From positions 210,666,987-210,730,986 of the forward strand of contig CM054060.1 of assembly GCA_028641055.1 (NCBI GenBank): a stretch of 64,000 nucleotides of DNA, in the 5' to 3' direction. This DNA is from Alopecurus myosuroides (taxonomy: Eukaryota; Streptophyta; Magnoliopsida; Poales; Poaceae). Below, piece after piece: positions 45,501 to 56,940 of this stretch. Under the pieces are notes generated by a model. It was not told where the DNA came from. It searched no databases and was given only the letters and a program-made list of their open reading frames with translations. Positions within the stretch are counted from its first letter, which is position 1, and every line of letters starts with the position of its first letter. Both the position numbers and the translations under genes were made by a program.

Positions 45501-47978
45501 CCACTTTCCATGGCATCGTGCCCGGGATCTCCTGCAACCCGATTGGCCGAGTGTGGATTGATGTGCTATTCGGTACTCGGGAGAACTGCCGCACTGAGCG
45601 CCTGCAGTTTGAAGTGGTGGATCATCAGAGCCCCTATCATTCTCTACTCGGCAGGCCCGCTCTGAGCAAGTTCATGGCCTCCACTCATGTGGCTTACCTG
45701 AAGATGAAGATCCCCGGGCCCAATGGCATTATCACTATCTCGGGAGATTACAAAAAGTCCATGGAGTGTGCCTCTGCTAGCTCTCAGCTGGCAGAATCGA
45801 TGGTGATTGCTGCCGAGAAGAAGAAGATGTACGAGGTGGTGGCCATGGCTCAGTCCGCGCAAGCTGGCGCACAAGGTGTGCCGAGTACTCAGCATGGTAC
45901 TGCTTTCCAAGCTGCCAAGGAAACCAAGACAGTCCAGGTTGACCCCGAGTTCCCGGAGCGCGTGGCCATTATTGGTGCCGGGCTGGCCGAGAAATAGGAA
46001 AGCGCGCTCATCCACTTCCTCCGTGAGAATCGGGACGTGTTCGCCTGGACCAATGAAGATCTACCAGGGGTCCCGAGGGAGTTGGTTGAGCACTCTTTGC
46101 ATGTGCGCCCTGACGCCAAGCCCGTGAAGCAGGCCTTACGTCGTTTCGGGGATGAGAGAAGGAAGGCCATCGGTGATCAAATCACCAAGCTGCTGATCAG
46201 TAACTTCATCATGGAGGTGCTACACCCGGACTGGTTGGCCAACCCGGTCATGGTCGAGAAGAAAAAGGAAGATCCCAAGGCTGCCACCGCATGGCGCATG
46301 TGTGTCGACTACACCGACTTGAACAAGGCATGCCCCAAGGATCCTTTCCCGCTACCTCGCATCGATCAGGTGATCGATTCCACTGCCGGCTGTGAGCTGT
46401 TGTCTTTCATAGATGCCTACTCTGGTTTCCACCAGATTGCACTCAACCCTGCTGATCAAATAAAGACTGCTTTCATTACCCCGTACGGGGCTTATTGCTA
46501 TCGTGTCATGTGTTTTGGCCTGAGGAATGCGGGTGCGACCTATCAGAGATGCATGCAGAAATGCTTGCATGACCAGCTCGGCAAGAATGTGCAGGTGTAC
46601 GTAGATGACATTGTCATCAAAACGAATAAAACACATACTCTGCTTGCCGACCTGGAGGAAACCTTTGCTAACCTACGCAGGTACAAAATGAAACTGAATC
46701 CGAGTAAGTGTACCTTTGGTGTACCAGCTGGAAAGCTACTCGGTTTTCTGGTTTCTAGTCGGGGCATTGAAGCCAATCCGTCTAAGATAAAAGCTATTGA
46801 AAGCATGTCTTTGCCGAGATCATTGAAAGATGTGCAGAAGTTCACTGGTTGTTTGGCATCTCTGAGCCGTTTCCTGGGCCGAATGGGCGAGAAGGCTCTA
46901 CCTCTGTACCAGCTGATGAAGAAAAGCGACAAGTTTGTCTGGACTCCGCAGGCGGATGTGGCATTCAATGAGCTGAAAGCAATGTTGGCTAGCGCTCCCG
47001 TCTTGGCTAGTCCGCTACCCAAGGAGCCTATGCTGCTATACATTGCCGCGACTAACCGAGTAGTCAGCGTGGTGATTGTGGTGGAGCGAGAAGAAGAAGG
47101 CAAGAGTGTGCAGCGCCCGGTCTATTATCTCAGTGAAGTGCTGTCCAGTTCCAAGCAAAACTATCCTCACTACCAGAAGATGACATAGGGTGTGTACCTG
47201 GGCGCCAGGAAGCTGAAGCATTACTTCCAGGAGCATCCCATCACTGTTGTGAGCTCAGCTCCCATTTCGGATATCATGGGTAACAAGGAGGCGAGTGGCA
47301 GAGTAGCCAAGTGGGCGATCGAGCTAGCCGCGTACGCTCCCGCGTATACGAGAAGAGAAGCAATCAAGTCTCAGGTACTGGCGGAATTTCTTGTGGACTG
47401 GGCCGAGATGCAGTATGAACCTCCCGCTCCAGTTTCCAACTATTGGAAGATGCACTTTGATGGCTCAAAGGTGAAAGAAGGCCTCGGGGCTGGCGTTGTG
47501 CTTACGTCACCCAAGCGGGATCAACTCAAGTATGTGTTGCAGATTCACTTCAAGGCATCCAACAATGTAGCCGAGTATGAGGCAGTGGTGCATGGCTTGC
47601 GAGTAGCAAAGGAGGTTGGCGTGCAGCGCATTATATGCTATGGTGACTCAGATCTAGTGGTGCAGCAAGTCTCAGGTACCTGGGATGCTTTGGATGCCAA
47701 CATGGCATCATATCGTTTCCTGGTGCAGTCAATGACTGGGTTTTTCGAAGGCTGTGAGTTCCAGCATATTCACCGAGCAGAGAACGAAGCTGCAGACGAG
47801 CTGTCCAAGTTGGGATCTTCTCGGCAGTCCATCCCGGCAGGGATTGCCTTGGAGCATTTGAGGAAGCCATCCATCAAGCCTTCCCCCAACTCGGAATCCA
47901 TCTTTGTCCCTTCTCTGCCAAGTGAGGAATCTGACCCAATGGAGATTGATTGGGAGAGTGCCGCAGGGAACCCGGGGA

Positions 47979-48117
47979 CTGCCGTCCTCTACTCGGGGAC
48001 TGCCACTCCTTACTCGGGGACTGCCGTTCCTTACCCGGGGACTGCCACTCCTTACCCGGGGACTGCCACTCCTTACCCGGGGACTGCCACTCCTTACTCG
48101 GGGACTGCCGCCCTCAA
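47979..48117 (+). repeat. 21 bp in-frame minisatellite in pol
   Basis: Seven copies of a 21 bp unit around GGGGACTGCCACTCCTTACTC encode a 7-residue repeat (GTATPYS/P) between the second RNase H and integrase. The unit length keeps the frame. It looks like a flexible spacer. Confidence 0.9.
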
Positions 48118-49528
48118 CCCAGAAGCTGTTGCATTCATTGAAGAAGTTCTCGCCAATCGATCTGGGCTGCAGAGAAGCGCTCCTACTCCTCCTGTGCAGC
48201 CACCAGAGCCTGTCCCAATGGAAATGGACGAACCAGTGTTTCCCGTGCGGGAGACACCGAGCTGGGCAATGCCCATATTATCCTTTCTAAGGGACGGTAC
48301 TTTACCTGAAGATGAGGTGACCGCAAGGCAGATTCAGAGAAGATCCAAGGGCTACGCCTTAGTCCGAGATGTGCTGCACAAGAGAAGTGCCACTGGTGTG
48401 CTGCAACGCTGTGTGAGCCCAGAGGAAGGAGAAGAAATCCTGGTGGAGATACATCAAGGGGAATGTGGGCATCACGCCTCTTCTCGGGCTTTAGTAAAGA
48501 AAGCTTTTCGGCATGGCTTCTACTGGCTCACTGCATTGCAGCAAGCTGAGGACATTGTGAGGAAGTGCGCCGGCTGCCAGATGTTCGCAAGTAAGATTCA
48601 CATGCCAGCATCCGAGTTGAAAACAATTCCTATCACATGGCCGTTTGCTGTTTGGTGCTTGGATATGGTTGGTCCCTTCAAGCCGGCTAAGGGCAACATG
48701 ACACATATCTTGGTCATGGTGGACAAGTTCACCAAGTGGATCGAGGTGAAACCTATTCGGAAGTGCGATGGGGTCACAGCTGTGAAATTTGTGAAGGATG
48801 TGATCATGAGATATGGCTACCCGCACAGTATCATCACCGACAACGGCACCAACTTTGCAGAGGGGGCAATGGTGCGATTCTGCAGAGATAAGCATATCCG
48901 ACTAGACGTTGCGTCAGTCGCGCACCCTGCCTCCAATGGGCAAGTTGAGAGGGCAAATGGAATGGTACTGGCAGGCATCAAGCCGAGGCTGATTGAGCCG
49001 TTGCTGAAAACACCTGGGTGTTGGCTAGAAGAGTTGCCAGCGGTGTTGTGGAGTCTAAGGACTACCCCTAACCGGTCAACCGGCTACACGCCATTCTTCT
49101 TGGTATACGGGGCTGAGGCCGTGTTGCCAATAGACTTAGAGCATGACTCCCCCCGAGTAGCCCTCTACACTGAGGTGGAGGCGAGAGAAGCTCGAGAAGA
49201 CGACGTTGACCTGCTTGAAGAAGCAAGAGAGCTGACTCTGTCACGTTCGGCTATCTACCAGCAAAACCTGCGGCGCTATCATAGCCGAAAGGTGAACCCA
49301 AGGGTTTTCCGAGAAGGAGACATGGTCCTTAGGCTTGTGCAGCGCACAGCCGGGATGCACAAGTTGTCTCCTCCATGGGAAGGGCCTTTCATTGTCAGCA
49401 AAGCGCTGCACAATGACGCGTACTATCTTGTAGATGTGCGCCCATCGCAGGCGAACAGGGCAGATAAAGCTGGAGAGGAAACCAAGCGTCCCTGGAATGT
49501 AGCTCTACTTCGTCGTTTTCATTCGTAA

Positions 49529-50205
49529 GCAAAGATGTGTATGTACCCTTTCATCCGAGTTGAAATTCTACTCTGCAATCTAAAATTGTTCTCGGGGACT
49601 GCCCTCGTCCAAAATTGCTCTAAGTGTTTTTGCTCGGCTTGTTCCTTTGTCTATTCGGTTGCTTCACTTCAGAACTCAAAAGTGCATTGAGTACTGTGTT
49701 TAAACCTATATGCCAACTCTTCGACTCCGCTGCTGTCCGAAACCCGGCTTCATGGCAAGCAAGAGAACAAGCAAAAGGTCAATGAGCACACGAAAATCAC
49801 TAAGGAAGAAAGAGTGCAGGAACCGAGTAGATTGTCGGTTACTTTTTGTTCCCTGTTTTCGTCTTCTCGGCTAGGTGGTGGGCTGCGTTATCATGATTGT
49901 TTTCTAGCGGCTAAGTATTTGCAGCCTTGTTCTTTGATTCTTGTGACTCGAATACCAAACAAGCGACAAGTCGCAGGTAGAGCAGAGATGAAAAGACAGG
50001 GTGAATGAGAAAAGCTACTCGGGGACTCGCATGGAAACACAACTCGGCATTAAGCCAGTGTCGTTCAAATTGATTAAAGTCAACATAAACCGAGTGGGCA
50101 TAAAAACTGAGTAGCAAGCAAGATAAAGGTAGTCTGTTACATCTGCTCCCGGCATCCCGGGGATCTGATAAAATGTTCAAGTGAAAGAAAAGATTGCAGG
50201 TTGCT
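49529..50205 (+). other. Spacer between pol and the antisense gene
   Basis: No gene is supported in these 677 bp. It should hold the 3' UTR of the antisense gene. CTCGGGGACTGCC, the minisatellite core, recurs once at about 49591-49603. Confidence 0.5.
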
Positions 50206-53200
50206 TCAAGTTGAAGAGGAGATGTTCTCGGCGCTGGCCTTGGCTGATGTTTCCTCGGCGGCGGCCTTGGCAGCAGTTTCTTCAGTGGCGCTGGCGGTAA
50301 CTGCTTCTTCGGTGCCGGCTTGAGTGGCATCCGCCCCCGTCTGCACGGCGGCGGATTCCTCCATCTCGGCGTCTTCCTGGGTGACCGCCTGCTCGGAAGT
50401 GGCCGTGGCCACCGAGACGGGTCCTGGAGTCGAGGAGGAGCCTGAAGCATGGCCAGGAGGAGGCACCGTGTCGTCGAGAGCAGCACCTGAGGAAGTGCCG
50501 AAGTCGAGTGGCTCGGAGTCGATATGCGCCTCTTCGTCTTCATCGCTACTCGCGACGACAGTGGCTTTTCCCTTCCCGGCCTTGCCCTTGGGAGATTCGA
50601 AGAAATCACCAAGCTCTTCCGCCTCGTCATCATCTTCTTCGTCCTCGTACTCGGTGTCGGGTTCGGGGACACCGTCGATGTAGACCTCCGTCTCGGCGCA
50701 TTCTGCGACATCATATGCAATTTGCTTGCGCAAGGCCACGCTATCGGCGTCAGTCTCCCACTTGGAGTCATTGCGCTTCCCGCGGATGAGCTGCATATCC
50801 AAGTTTTCATACCAGGACGCAATGCAGAGAAGCATCACGTCCGCACCAGCACGGGCTCCGGAGGCTCGCCACTTCTTCAACTCGGCCTTCACGCCTTCCA
50901 GCTTGAGGGCGAGCGCCCGCATGCTTTTTGGCTCAGGATCATGGGGCCAGAACAGCCGGTGGAGCTCAATGCCCGCATGCATCAAATCAGTCCCGCAGCC
51001 GGCCAGCTGTTCGAAGTAACCTTTGAGCACCAGCAAGCTATCCTCGATGTCAGCCCTGGTGTCAATCGGCTCACCCAGTGAAAGGCGAACTGCTCGGGCC
51101 TTGGCTATCGAGGGCGCAGAGGTAGACTCAAGACGAGGCCAGATACCTGAAATAGCAAGTGGCAAGATCAAAAACCGAGAAAGAAAAGAGGAAGCTGAGA
51201 AGGAATAGGACCGAGAAGAAAAGATGCAACGAAGAAAAGAACTTACCGATCAGTTGGCGGCGCAGCTGCTGCAGCTTGGTTCTCCAGGATTCCTCGTTGT
51301 TAATCTGCTTTGATTGAACCTGGCGCAGGGTGTCCATCTGAGCGAAAAGATCAGCATTGGTCTTCTTCAGAGTCTCGCATTCAGCCTCGAGGGCCCTCTC
51401 CTTGGCCTTGAAAGTAGTCTCGGCCTTGGCTTTCTCGGCGATGGCCGCGTCCCTCTCGGCGCCAATCTTCACGGCGTCTTGGAGCGCGTTCTGAAGCTGG
51501 ACCTGCAGCTTCTCCATCTCGGTGGTGTGGTCCTTAATCAGAGTAATGGCCTGGTCGGACAGCTGTTTCTCCACCTCTGCTGGCTGGACGCAATCTTGGT
51601 GCGCCTCAGCAAATGACTTATAATCTTCTGCGAAAAGATAAGATGAGGTCAGTAAATGGGCAAAGAAGAACCAAACTCAAGGTCACACCGAGTAAACAGC
51701 AAACTTACCTTCAAGTTTCTTTATCGTGGCCTCGGCGTTCTCCACGAAGCTACGGCATTTTTCATGCTCATCGGCCAAGGCTTTCAGTTTCTCTGCAGAG
51801 AAGGAAAGGTTAATGCGTGAAAAAGCAGAAGCGGGCGTAACCATAAAACGCAGGAACCGCGTGGCTAAAGGCGTACCTTGCACTTCGGCCAGCTGTTGGG
51901 TGCTGTCGTTTGCATTTTTGCTCGCGACCTCAGCAGCTAACTTCTCCTTCTCCAGCGCAGCAATACGCCTCCTGGCGATGGAGTGATTCCAGAGAAGGAT
52001 GCGGTACAAGTTGGTCCGCTTAAGAACACTATCCTGAAAACAGAGAAGAAAATGAGTCAGGCAATGCAGAGAAGATTCGGCCCGAGTAGGAGGCTACTCG
52101 GAGAGTATCCACCTACTCGACCCAAATCTCGGGGACTGGGAGTGATGGTGAGAAAGAAGAAGGGCGAGTAGAAGAGAAGAAAATTCAACTCGGAAAAGGC
52201 AAAAAGACTTACTGCGTAGCTCTGTTCGATATCTTCGGCGTTCTTGCGGTGCAAGAACATCTTGGCTGCGAGGGTTGCGGTATCGGTGGAGACGGACATG
52301 GGCTGGTGTCCCAGGTCGATCTTGTTCCATTCCACGCGGTAGTGGTCGACGGAGCCAAGGGTCAAGCCGTGCCACTTCTCCTCTCCGAGAACCCCGCTGT
52401 CCCACTTGGCGCTGATGTAGCCGACAGTATCCAGTACCTGCTCAAGACCCTTGGAGGTTATTGGCTTGTCTTGGGGTCCCCGAGAAGCAATATTGACGGG
52501 TTTATTCTGGGCTGGATCGAAGGGAGGAGTATTCCTGGCTACTGCTTTCCTCCCCTTCTGAATAGCTACAGCTTTATCTTGGGGAGGGAAGCCGATGCTA
52601 TGTTGGTGGCTAACCTCAATCATATATTCCGGGTAGCAAGGCTGGCCAGCAGCGCGAGCGCCCGCAGAGAGTGCAGCAGGAATCGGGCCGGAGTCGCGGA
52701 TCGCGAGTGCTCCGCCTGCGGATGCGCCTTGCTCTCTGGCCCTTTTCTTCGTCTGCTCCTTCTCGATCTTCTGCTTCTCGAGATCCTCGGGTTTCTTCCC
52801 CTCAGTCTTGGCCTTTGCCTTCTCGGCGACTGTTTCCTCGGCAGCTCGCTTCTCGGTCTTTTTCTGTTCAGCCCTGGCCTTCTTCCGCTCGGCCTTGGCT
52901 CTCTCAGCAGTTTCTTTCTCGGCTTTGGCCTTCTCGGCGGCTTCCTCCTTGGCCTTGGCCTCCTCGGCAGCCACCTTATCGGCAGTCTCCTTCTCGGATA
53001 GACCTTTCTTGGAACAGTAATCCCTCAGAGCATCAAGGGCCTGTTGCTTGGCTGCTCGCCCAGGAGAGCTGGATGTGTCCTTGCTCTGTGGAGACGAGGA
53101 GGAAGTCGGTGGTGTAAGGCCTTGCGCAGTTGGTGGCGTAGGGCCTTGCGCAGTTGGTGGCGCCGCAGATCCACCGCCTGGCAGTGGGTAGACATCTGCT

Positions 53201-55339
53201 ACGGTAGCATCCGCGGCGGGGTCATCTGTCACCAGCTGCTCGGCAGCAACGTTCTCTTGTGCGGCAGCCTCGGTGGTGGGTTGCTCTGCCTCTGGCCGCT
53301 CAAGGGCGGCGGCGTCTTGCTTTTCTTGTTCTTGATTCTCCTCGGCGTTGCTAGCCGGAGGAGAAGGGGGTCTCTCGTCGTGGGCGGCGGTGTCATGTGC
53401 TGCTGGTTCAGACGCTGCTCCTTGTGCTGGGTTGGCAGCAGCAGCATTGGCGTCGCGGTCCTCATCATCATCGTCCAGGTTGACCAGAGGTACTGGTTTC
53501 TTCTGGGCTGGGTCGGATGCGAGGGCTGCGTTCGCATCCATGGCAGGACTGCAGAGAAGAAAGGAGTTAAGGATTGGAAGAAGGTTTGGAGGAAAACAGT
53601 ATTACGCGAGAAGAAGGGCAAACGAGAAGAGAACTCACGCAGTGGTGGATTTAAGCTGTCGTCGGGGTTTCTTGACAGTAACCTTCTTCTTCTTCTCGGC
53701 GGCCTCCTCCTTCTCGGCGGGCTTCCTTTTCTTGGCTGGAGGCGCCTGTGCTTCGATCCCGGTCCGCTTGCGGGTTTCGGGAGGGGCAGCAGACAGAGGT
53801 TGGACGACGAGGGGCGCATCGCCCTCGTTCTCGCCCTCATCCTCGTCCTCCTTCTCCGCAGCAGCCTCATCTGAGAAATTCAAAAGAGAAGAAGGAAGAA
53901 TCAGAAACAGCAATACAAGGGGCTGGTGTTTCTCGGAAGCAAACGAGAGGAAAAATAACAATACCGTGAGAGCCTTCATCTGACCAAGTGCGGAGAGCAT
54001 CGCGCTTGTCAGGAGCGGGGCTGCTCTGTCCCGCGTCATCAGAGGGCAACATGTCATCCTCCTCGCGATCGGCGAACCAGTTCTCCTCAAAAACCTCGCG
54101 ACTCTCAATCAACTGTCGAGTAAGAGTCTGAAAGACAGAGAAGGATCATAAGTCAACCGAGTATCAGGATGGAACTCTACTCGGATAGGCGTGCAAACAC
54201 GAAGCACATTAAGCCTATGCAGTTTTCTAAGTATTCTACTCGGACAGGCGTGCAGGCACAAAGCACACTAAGCCTATGCAGTTTTCCAAGTGTTCTACCC
54301 GGATAGGCGTGCACACACAAAGCATACTAGGCCTAAGCGTGAGTCGACTAAGTTCTCTACTCGGCGCATCAGGTGATTGCTAGTCGGGGCGGAAAGGGAA
54401 GCTATCTACTCGGAAAGCAGAGGCGAAAACAGAGAAGGAAGAACGTACCCGGGCAATCGGTAGCGTGCGGCTGTACGGAGCGAAGCCATACCGCCACCTC
54501 TCGGTGAGGCTTGTCTTCAGCATGTTCCTGGCATGATAGGCAACATCCACGTCGTCAATTTCGATGGTGGTGGTCCTGGTGCAGTCGCGCGGGCCTCCCA
54601 TGTAACACATGAGATGGCAGCGCTCCTGCAGTGGGAGTACTCGGCGCTTGATCCAGCATATCACCGGGTCGTCATTCTTGAGGCCCAGCTTCTTCAACTC
54701 GCCGAGCCTATCTTCTATCTCGACGGCGATTTCGTCGATGTTGGGCTTCTCCTTCCAGTTCGACCCGAGTGGAGCACGGTTCCTCCAAGCGGGCAGGTTG
54801 ATTCGGTCATCAACCACACCTCCTTCCGTGGCGGGGACATTCTTGACATAGAAGAATGTCTGTTGCCACATTCGGCAGGAATCCAGCCCCTGGATGCGGG
54901 GATGGTTTGTACCCGTCCGCTGCACCATCATGGCACAGCCCGTGTCGGTGGCGCGGCCGATACCTGCACCTTCTTTCTTCCCGACTGATTGTTGGCGGAG
55001 ATTGAAGTACCTGAGCCACGTATCAGTCGTGGGCCTGATGCCGAGAAAAGCCTCACAGACGACGACGTGGTAGGCGAGGAAGACGACCGCGTTGGGCGGC
55101 AGATGATGCATCTGCAGCCCAAAGTGGTCGAGGAACTTGCGCAAGAAGTCCGAGGCGGGCAGTCCAAAGCCGCGCTCGAAGTGCGACATGAAGACCACCC
55201 GCTCGCCGTCTCGCGGAGTTGGCACGACCTCGTCGTCGGGTGCCCGGCACTCCACGCCGGGGGGAACCCTCCTGCTGGACACGAGCCAGGCGAGATTGGC
55301 CTGGGTGACGGAGGAACCCGCCCAGCTAGCCTTGGCCAT
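50206..55339 (-). CDS. Antisense eight-exon gene of the Tat element (PF04195-type protein)
   Basis: Minus-strand exons are 55339-54449, 54127-53965, 53870-53639, 53548-52213, 52033-51877, 51792-51709, 51627-51247 and 51146-50206. Every border is GT-AG, all phases agree, and the sum is 4,185 nt, exactly 1,394 codons plus stop. Exon 1 holds the putative gypsy-type transposon domain (block FGLPASDFLRKFLDHFGLQ and following). Exon 3 has an NLS-like PPAKKRKP and KKPRRQ. Exon 4 contains a Lys/Glu/Ala coiled-coil segment of more than 100 residues. Exons 5-7 form further coiled coil. Exon 8 is acidic at the end. A TATA box lies 166 bp upstream of the ATG. Antisense ORFs in this position are known in Tat-lineage elements, but their function is not. 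The full set of open exons beside a doubly stopped gag-pol is notable. The start ATG 55339 is the first in frame after the TATA box. Confidence 0.8.
54177..54356 (-). repeat. Three tandem units of about 59 bp in intron 1 of the antisense gene
   Basis: Units at 54177-54235, 54236-54294 and 54295-54356 each start CTACTCGG (or CTACCCGG) and contain ATAGGCGTGC and AAGCCTATGCAG or a variant. A fourth CTACTCGG follows at 54357. Confidence 0.9.
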
Positions 55340-55504
55340 CCTTGCGAGTGGGAGGAGTGGATGATTTTCGAGTGGAGTTGCTCGGTGGACAGAGTCCGCG
55401 GCGGCGCGGAAGCTTGCGCGGCGGCGGAGGGCTCGGTGGAGAAGAAGAACAGGAGGCAGAAGGGGAAAAGCGCAGGGAAGAAGAAAAGGAAATTACCGCA
55501 GGGG

Positions 55505-55512
55505 TATTTATA
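55505..55512 (-). promoter_or_regulatory. TATA box of the antisense gene
   Basis: TATAAATA on the minus strand is centred in the palindrome-like GGTATAAATACC (55503-55514). Transcription would start near 55475, giving a 5' UTR of about 135 nt. The region 55340-55640 upstream has no other gene. Confidence 0.65.
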
Positions 55513-55639
55513 CCTCCCTCGCGGGATTACCGTTACCACCACGGGAGTGGGATCGACTGTGGCGTGTGGTGGGTCCTGTGGCCGGATAGAAACGCACACA
55601 AGCGCGGGCTGCGCGCGTAACGGCCGCATTTGATCCCAC

Positions 55640-56027
55640 CTTCAGATCGTGGCCAGTAATTGCGCGTGATGGGACATGACGGCCAGTGGGCCCACAGCGT
55701 GAGAACTGGACACGTGGCGTCGTGTCCTGGGCAACCAAACGACAAGGTCGTGGATGCTTGACACGTAGGCAGTGCCTGCGTGAAGGGCTGGATGTTGCTC
55801 TGCGCTGCAGAGGCTCAGTTTGCGAAATTTCGCTAAGTCTTTTTACTCGGATACAGAGTAGAAAGCAAGTGCTACTCGGAAAGAGTAGACTCAGGATACT
55901 TTCCGGATAGCTACTCGGAGGACCTACTCGGCATCTTGAGGTTCGATGGCTGAGATGCAAAGGCTGGTTTTAAGCTGGCAGAGCCTAGTGAACAAGCTCG
56001 CAAGACTCAACCAGCTTCGGGGACTGC
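55640..56027. other. Spacer before the 3' LTR
   Basis: No gene is recognised. CTTCGGGGACTGC ends at 56027, directly before the LTR, and takes the place of a polypurine tract. CTACTCGG-type heptamers are frequent. Confidence 0.5.
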
Positions 56028-56940
56028 TGTCGGGGGGTTACCCCCGAGTAGGGTAAAGACAGGTGGTAAAGGCCGCTTACAGAAGAGAGGTTTGGTCGAG
56101 TAGCCGACTACCGGGTACTCGCTACCCGGTCGACTGCTACCCGGTCTCACCTCAAGATGACCAGAAGGAGATATCAGTCAAGTTTTACCTTGTCGAGTAG
56201 AAGGTTTGGCCCGAGTACAATTGGCGGGAACCTTTGGCGGGAAACTACTCGGGCAGGAAGTCAAAGGAGCCGTTCTGACACAGGATCCCGCGTATCCTGG
56301 GTCCGTACTTGGCAGCATTCGAACTACTGTTCACGTAGGGACGGCCTGCCTGACAGTGACAGCATGGAAGCAGTCGGTGGCAGGATAAGGGGGGCCTACT
56401 CTGTGACTAGGTACAGTGATACCAGTCTGTCCCCTAGTTTTGCCCAACGACTTTACAGAAGCAGCCAAGACCAACGACCAAAGCTGTCAGCGGGTACTCG
56501 GAGAAAGGACAGTGTGGACACTATGTCGACACTTGTCCAGATTTGGACGTATCCGGCTAGGGCACCATGTATATAAGGTGCCCAGCCGCCTCCTGCGCGA
56601 GGGACGCACACGGACGATCTCATTCTAGGCTCGTAGTGAACCCTAGAAACCCTAAGTTCTTGCCCTAGCTCTACTCGGAGAGGAGCAAGGGGCTACTCGG
56701 TAGCGATATCATTTGTATTGTACCTACTCGGAGAGGCATCGTAATACATAGAGGAAGGCAGGAGTAGGGGTTTTACCTCCTCACGAGGGCCCTGAACCTG
56801 GGTACATCGTGTTGTTTGTGTTGTGTGGATCTTACCTCACGCGGCTACTCGTCGCGTGATCCCTCCCCGGACACCTCCAGCGTCCATCGTCCCCACATCT
56901 TTAGCCATCCTATGGCATCTGCCGTGACGCCACCACGACA
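56028..56940 (+). repeat. 3' LTR of the Tat element
   Basis: It has the same length as the 5' LTR (913 bp, offset 14,388) and no difference was seen by eye. Its TATA box (56570-56576) and ATG (56912) are placed so that the frame runs into the gag of the old Gypsy. Confidence 0.95.

Larger units (their letters stand above)
42524..49528 (+). pseudogene. Gag-pol polyprotein of the Tat element, interrupted by two TAG codons
   Basis: A single frame from ATG 42524 to TAA 49526-49528 is broken only by TAG at 45995-45997 (between protease and reverse transcriptase) and 47186-47188 (inside RNase H). Domains in order are a long charged N-terminal region; Retrotrans_gag (about 44040-44520); Asn-rich linker (45040-45160); aspartic protease with DNGSS (45418); reverse transcriptase with YVDD (about 46598-46610); RNase H (47000-47330); archaeal-type RNase H with FDGS, AEYEA and GDSD (47440-47830); a 21 bp minisatellite linker; HHCC finger (about 48450-48590); and integrase with D in WCLDMVG, D in ITDNGT, E in GQVERANG (about 48650-48960). 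It would drive copying and insertion if readthrough occurred. The first TAG could come from CAG. Confidence 0.85.
41640..56940 (+). mobile_element. Complete Tat-lineage Gypsy retrotransposon, 15.3 kb, TSD TCGAG
   Basis: Two 913 bp LTRs bound it (41640-42552 and 56028-56940), with TCGAG at 41635-41639 and 56941-56945. Gag, protease, reverse transcriptase, RNase H, an extra archaeal-type RNase H and integrase lie in one frame on the plus strand (42524-49528). A spliced gene runs antisense in the pol-to-LTR spacer. The second RNase H and the antisense gene are marks of the Tat lineage (Grande/Retand-like). The LTRs appear identical over the lines compared, so the insertion is young. Confidence 0.95.
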
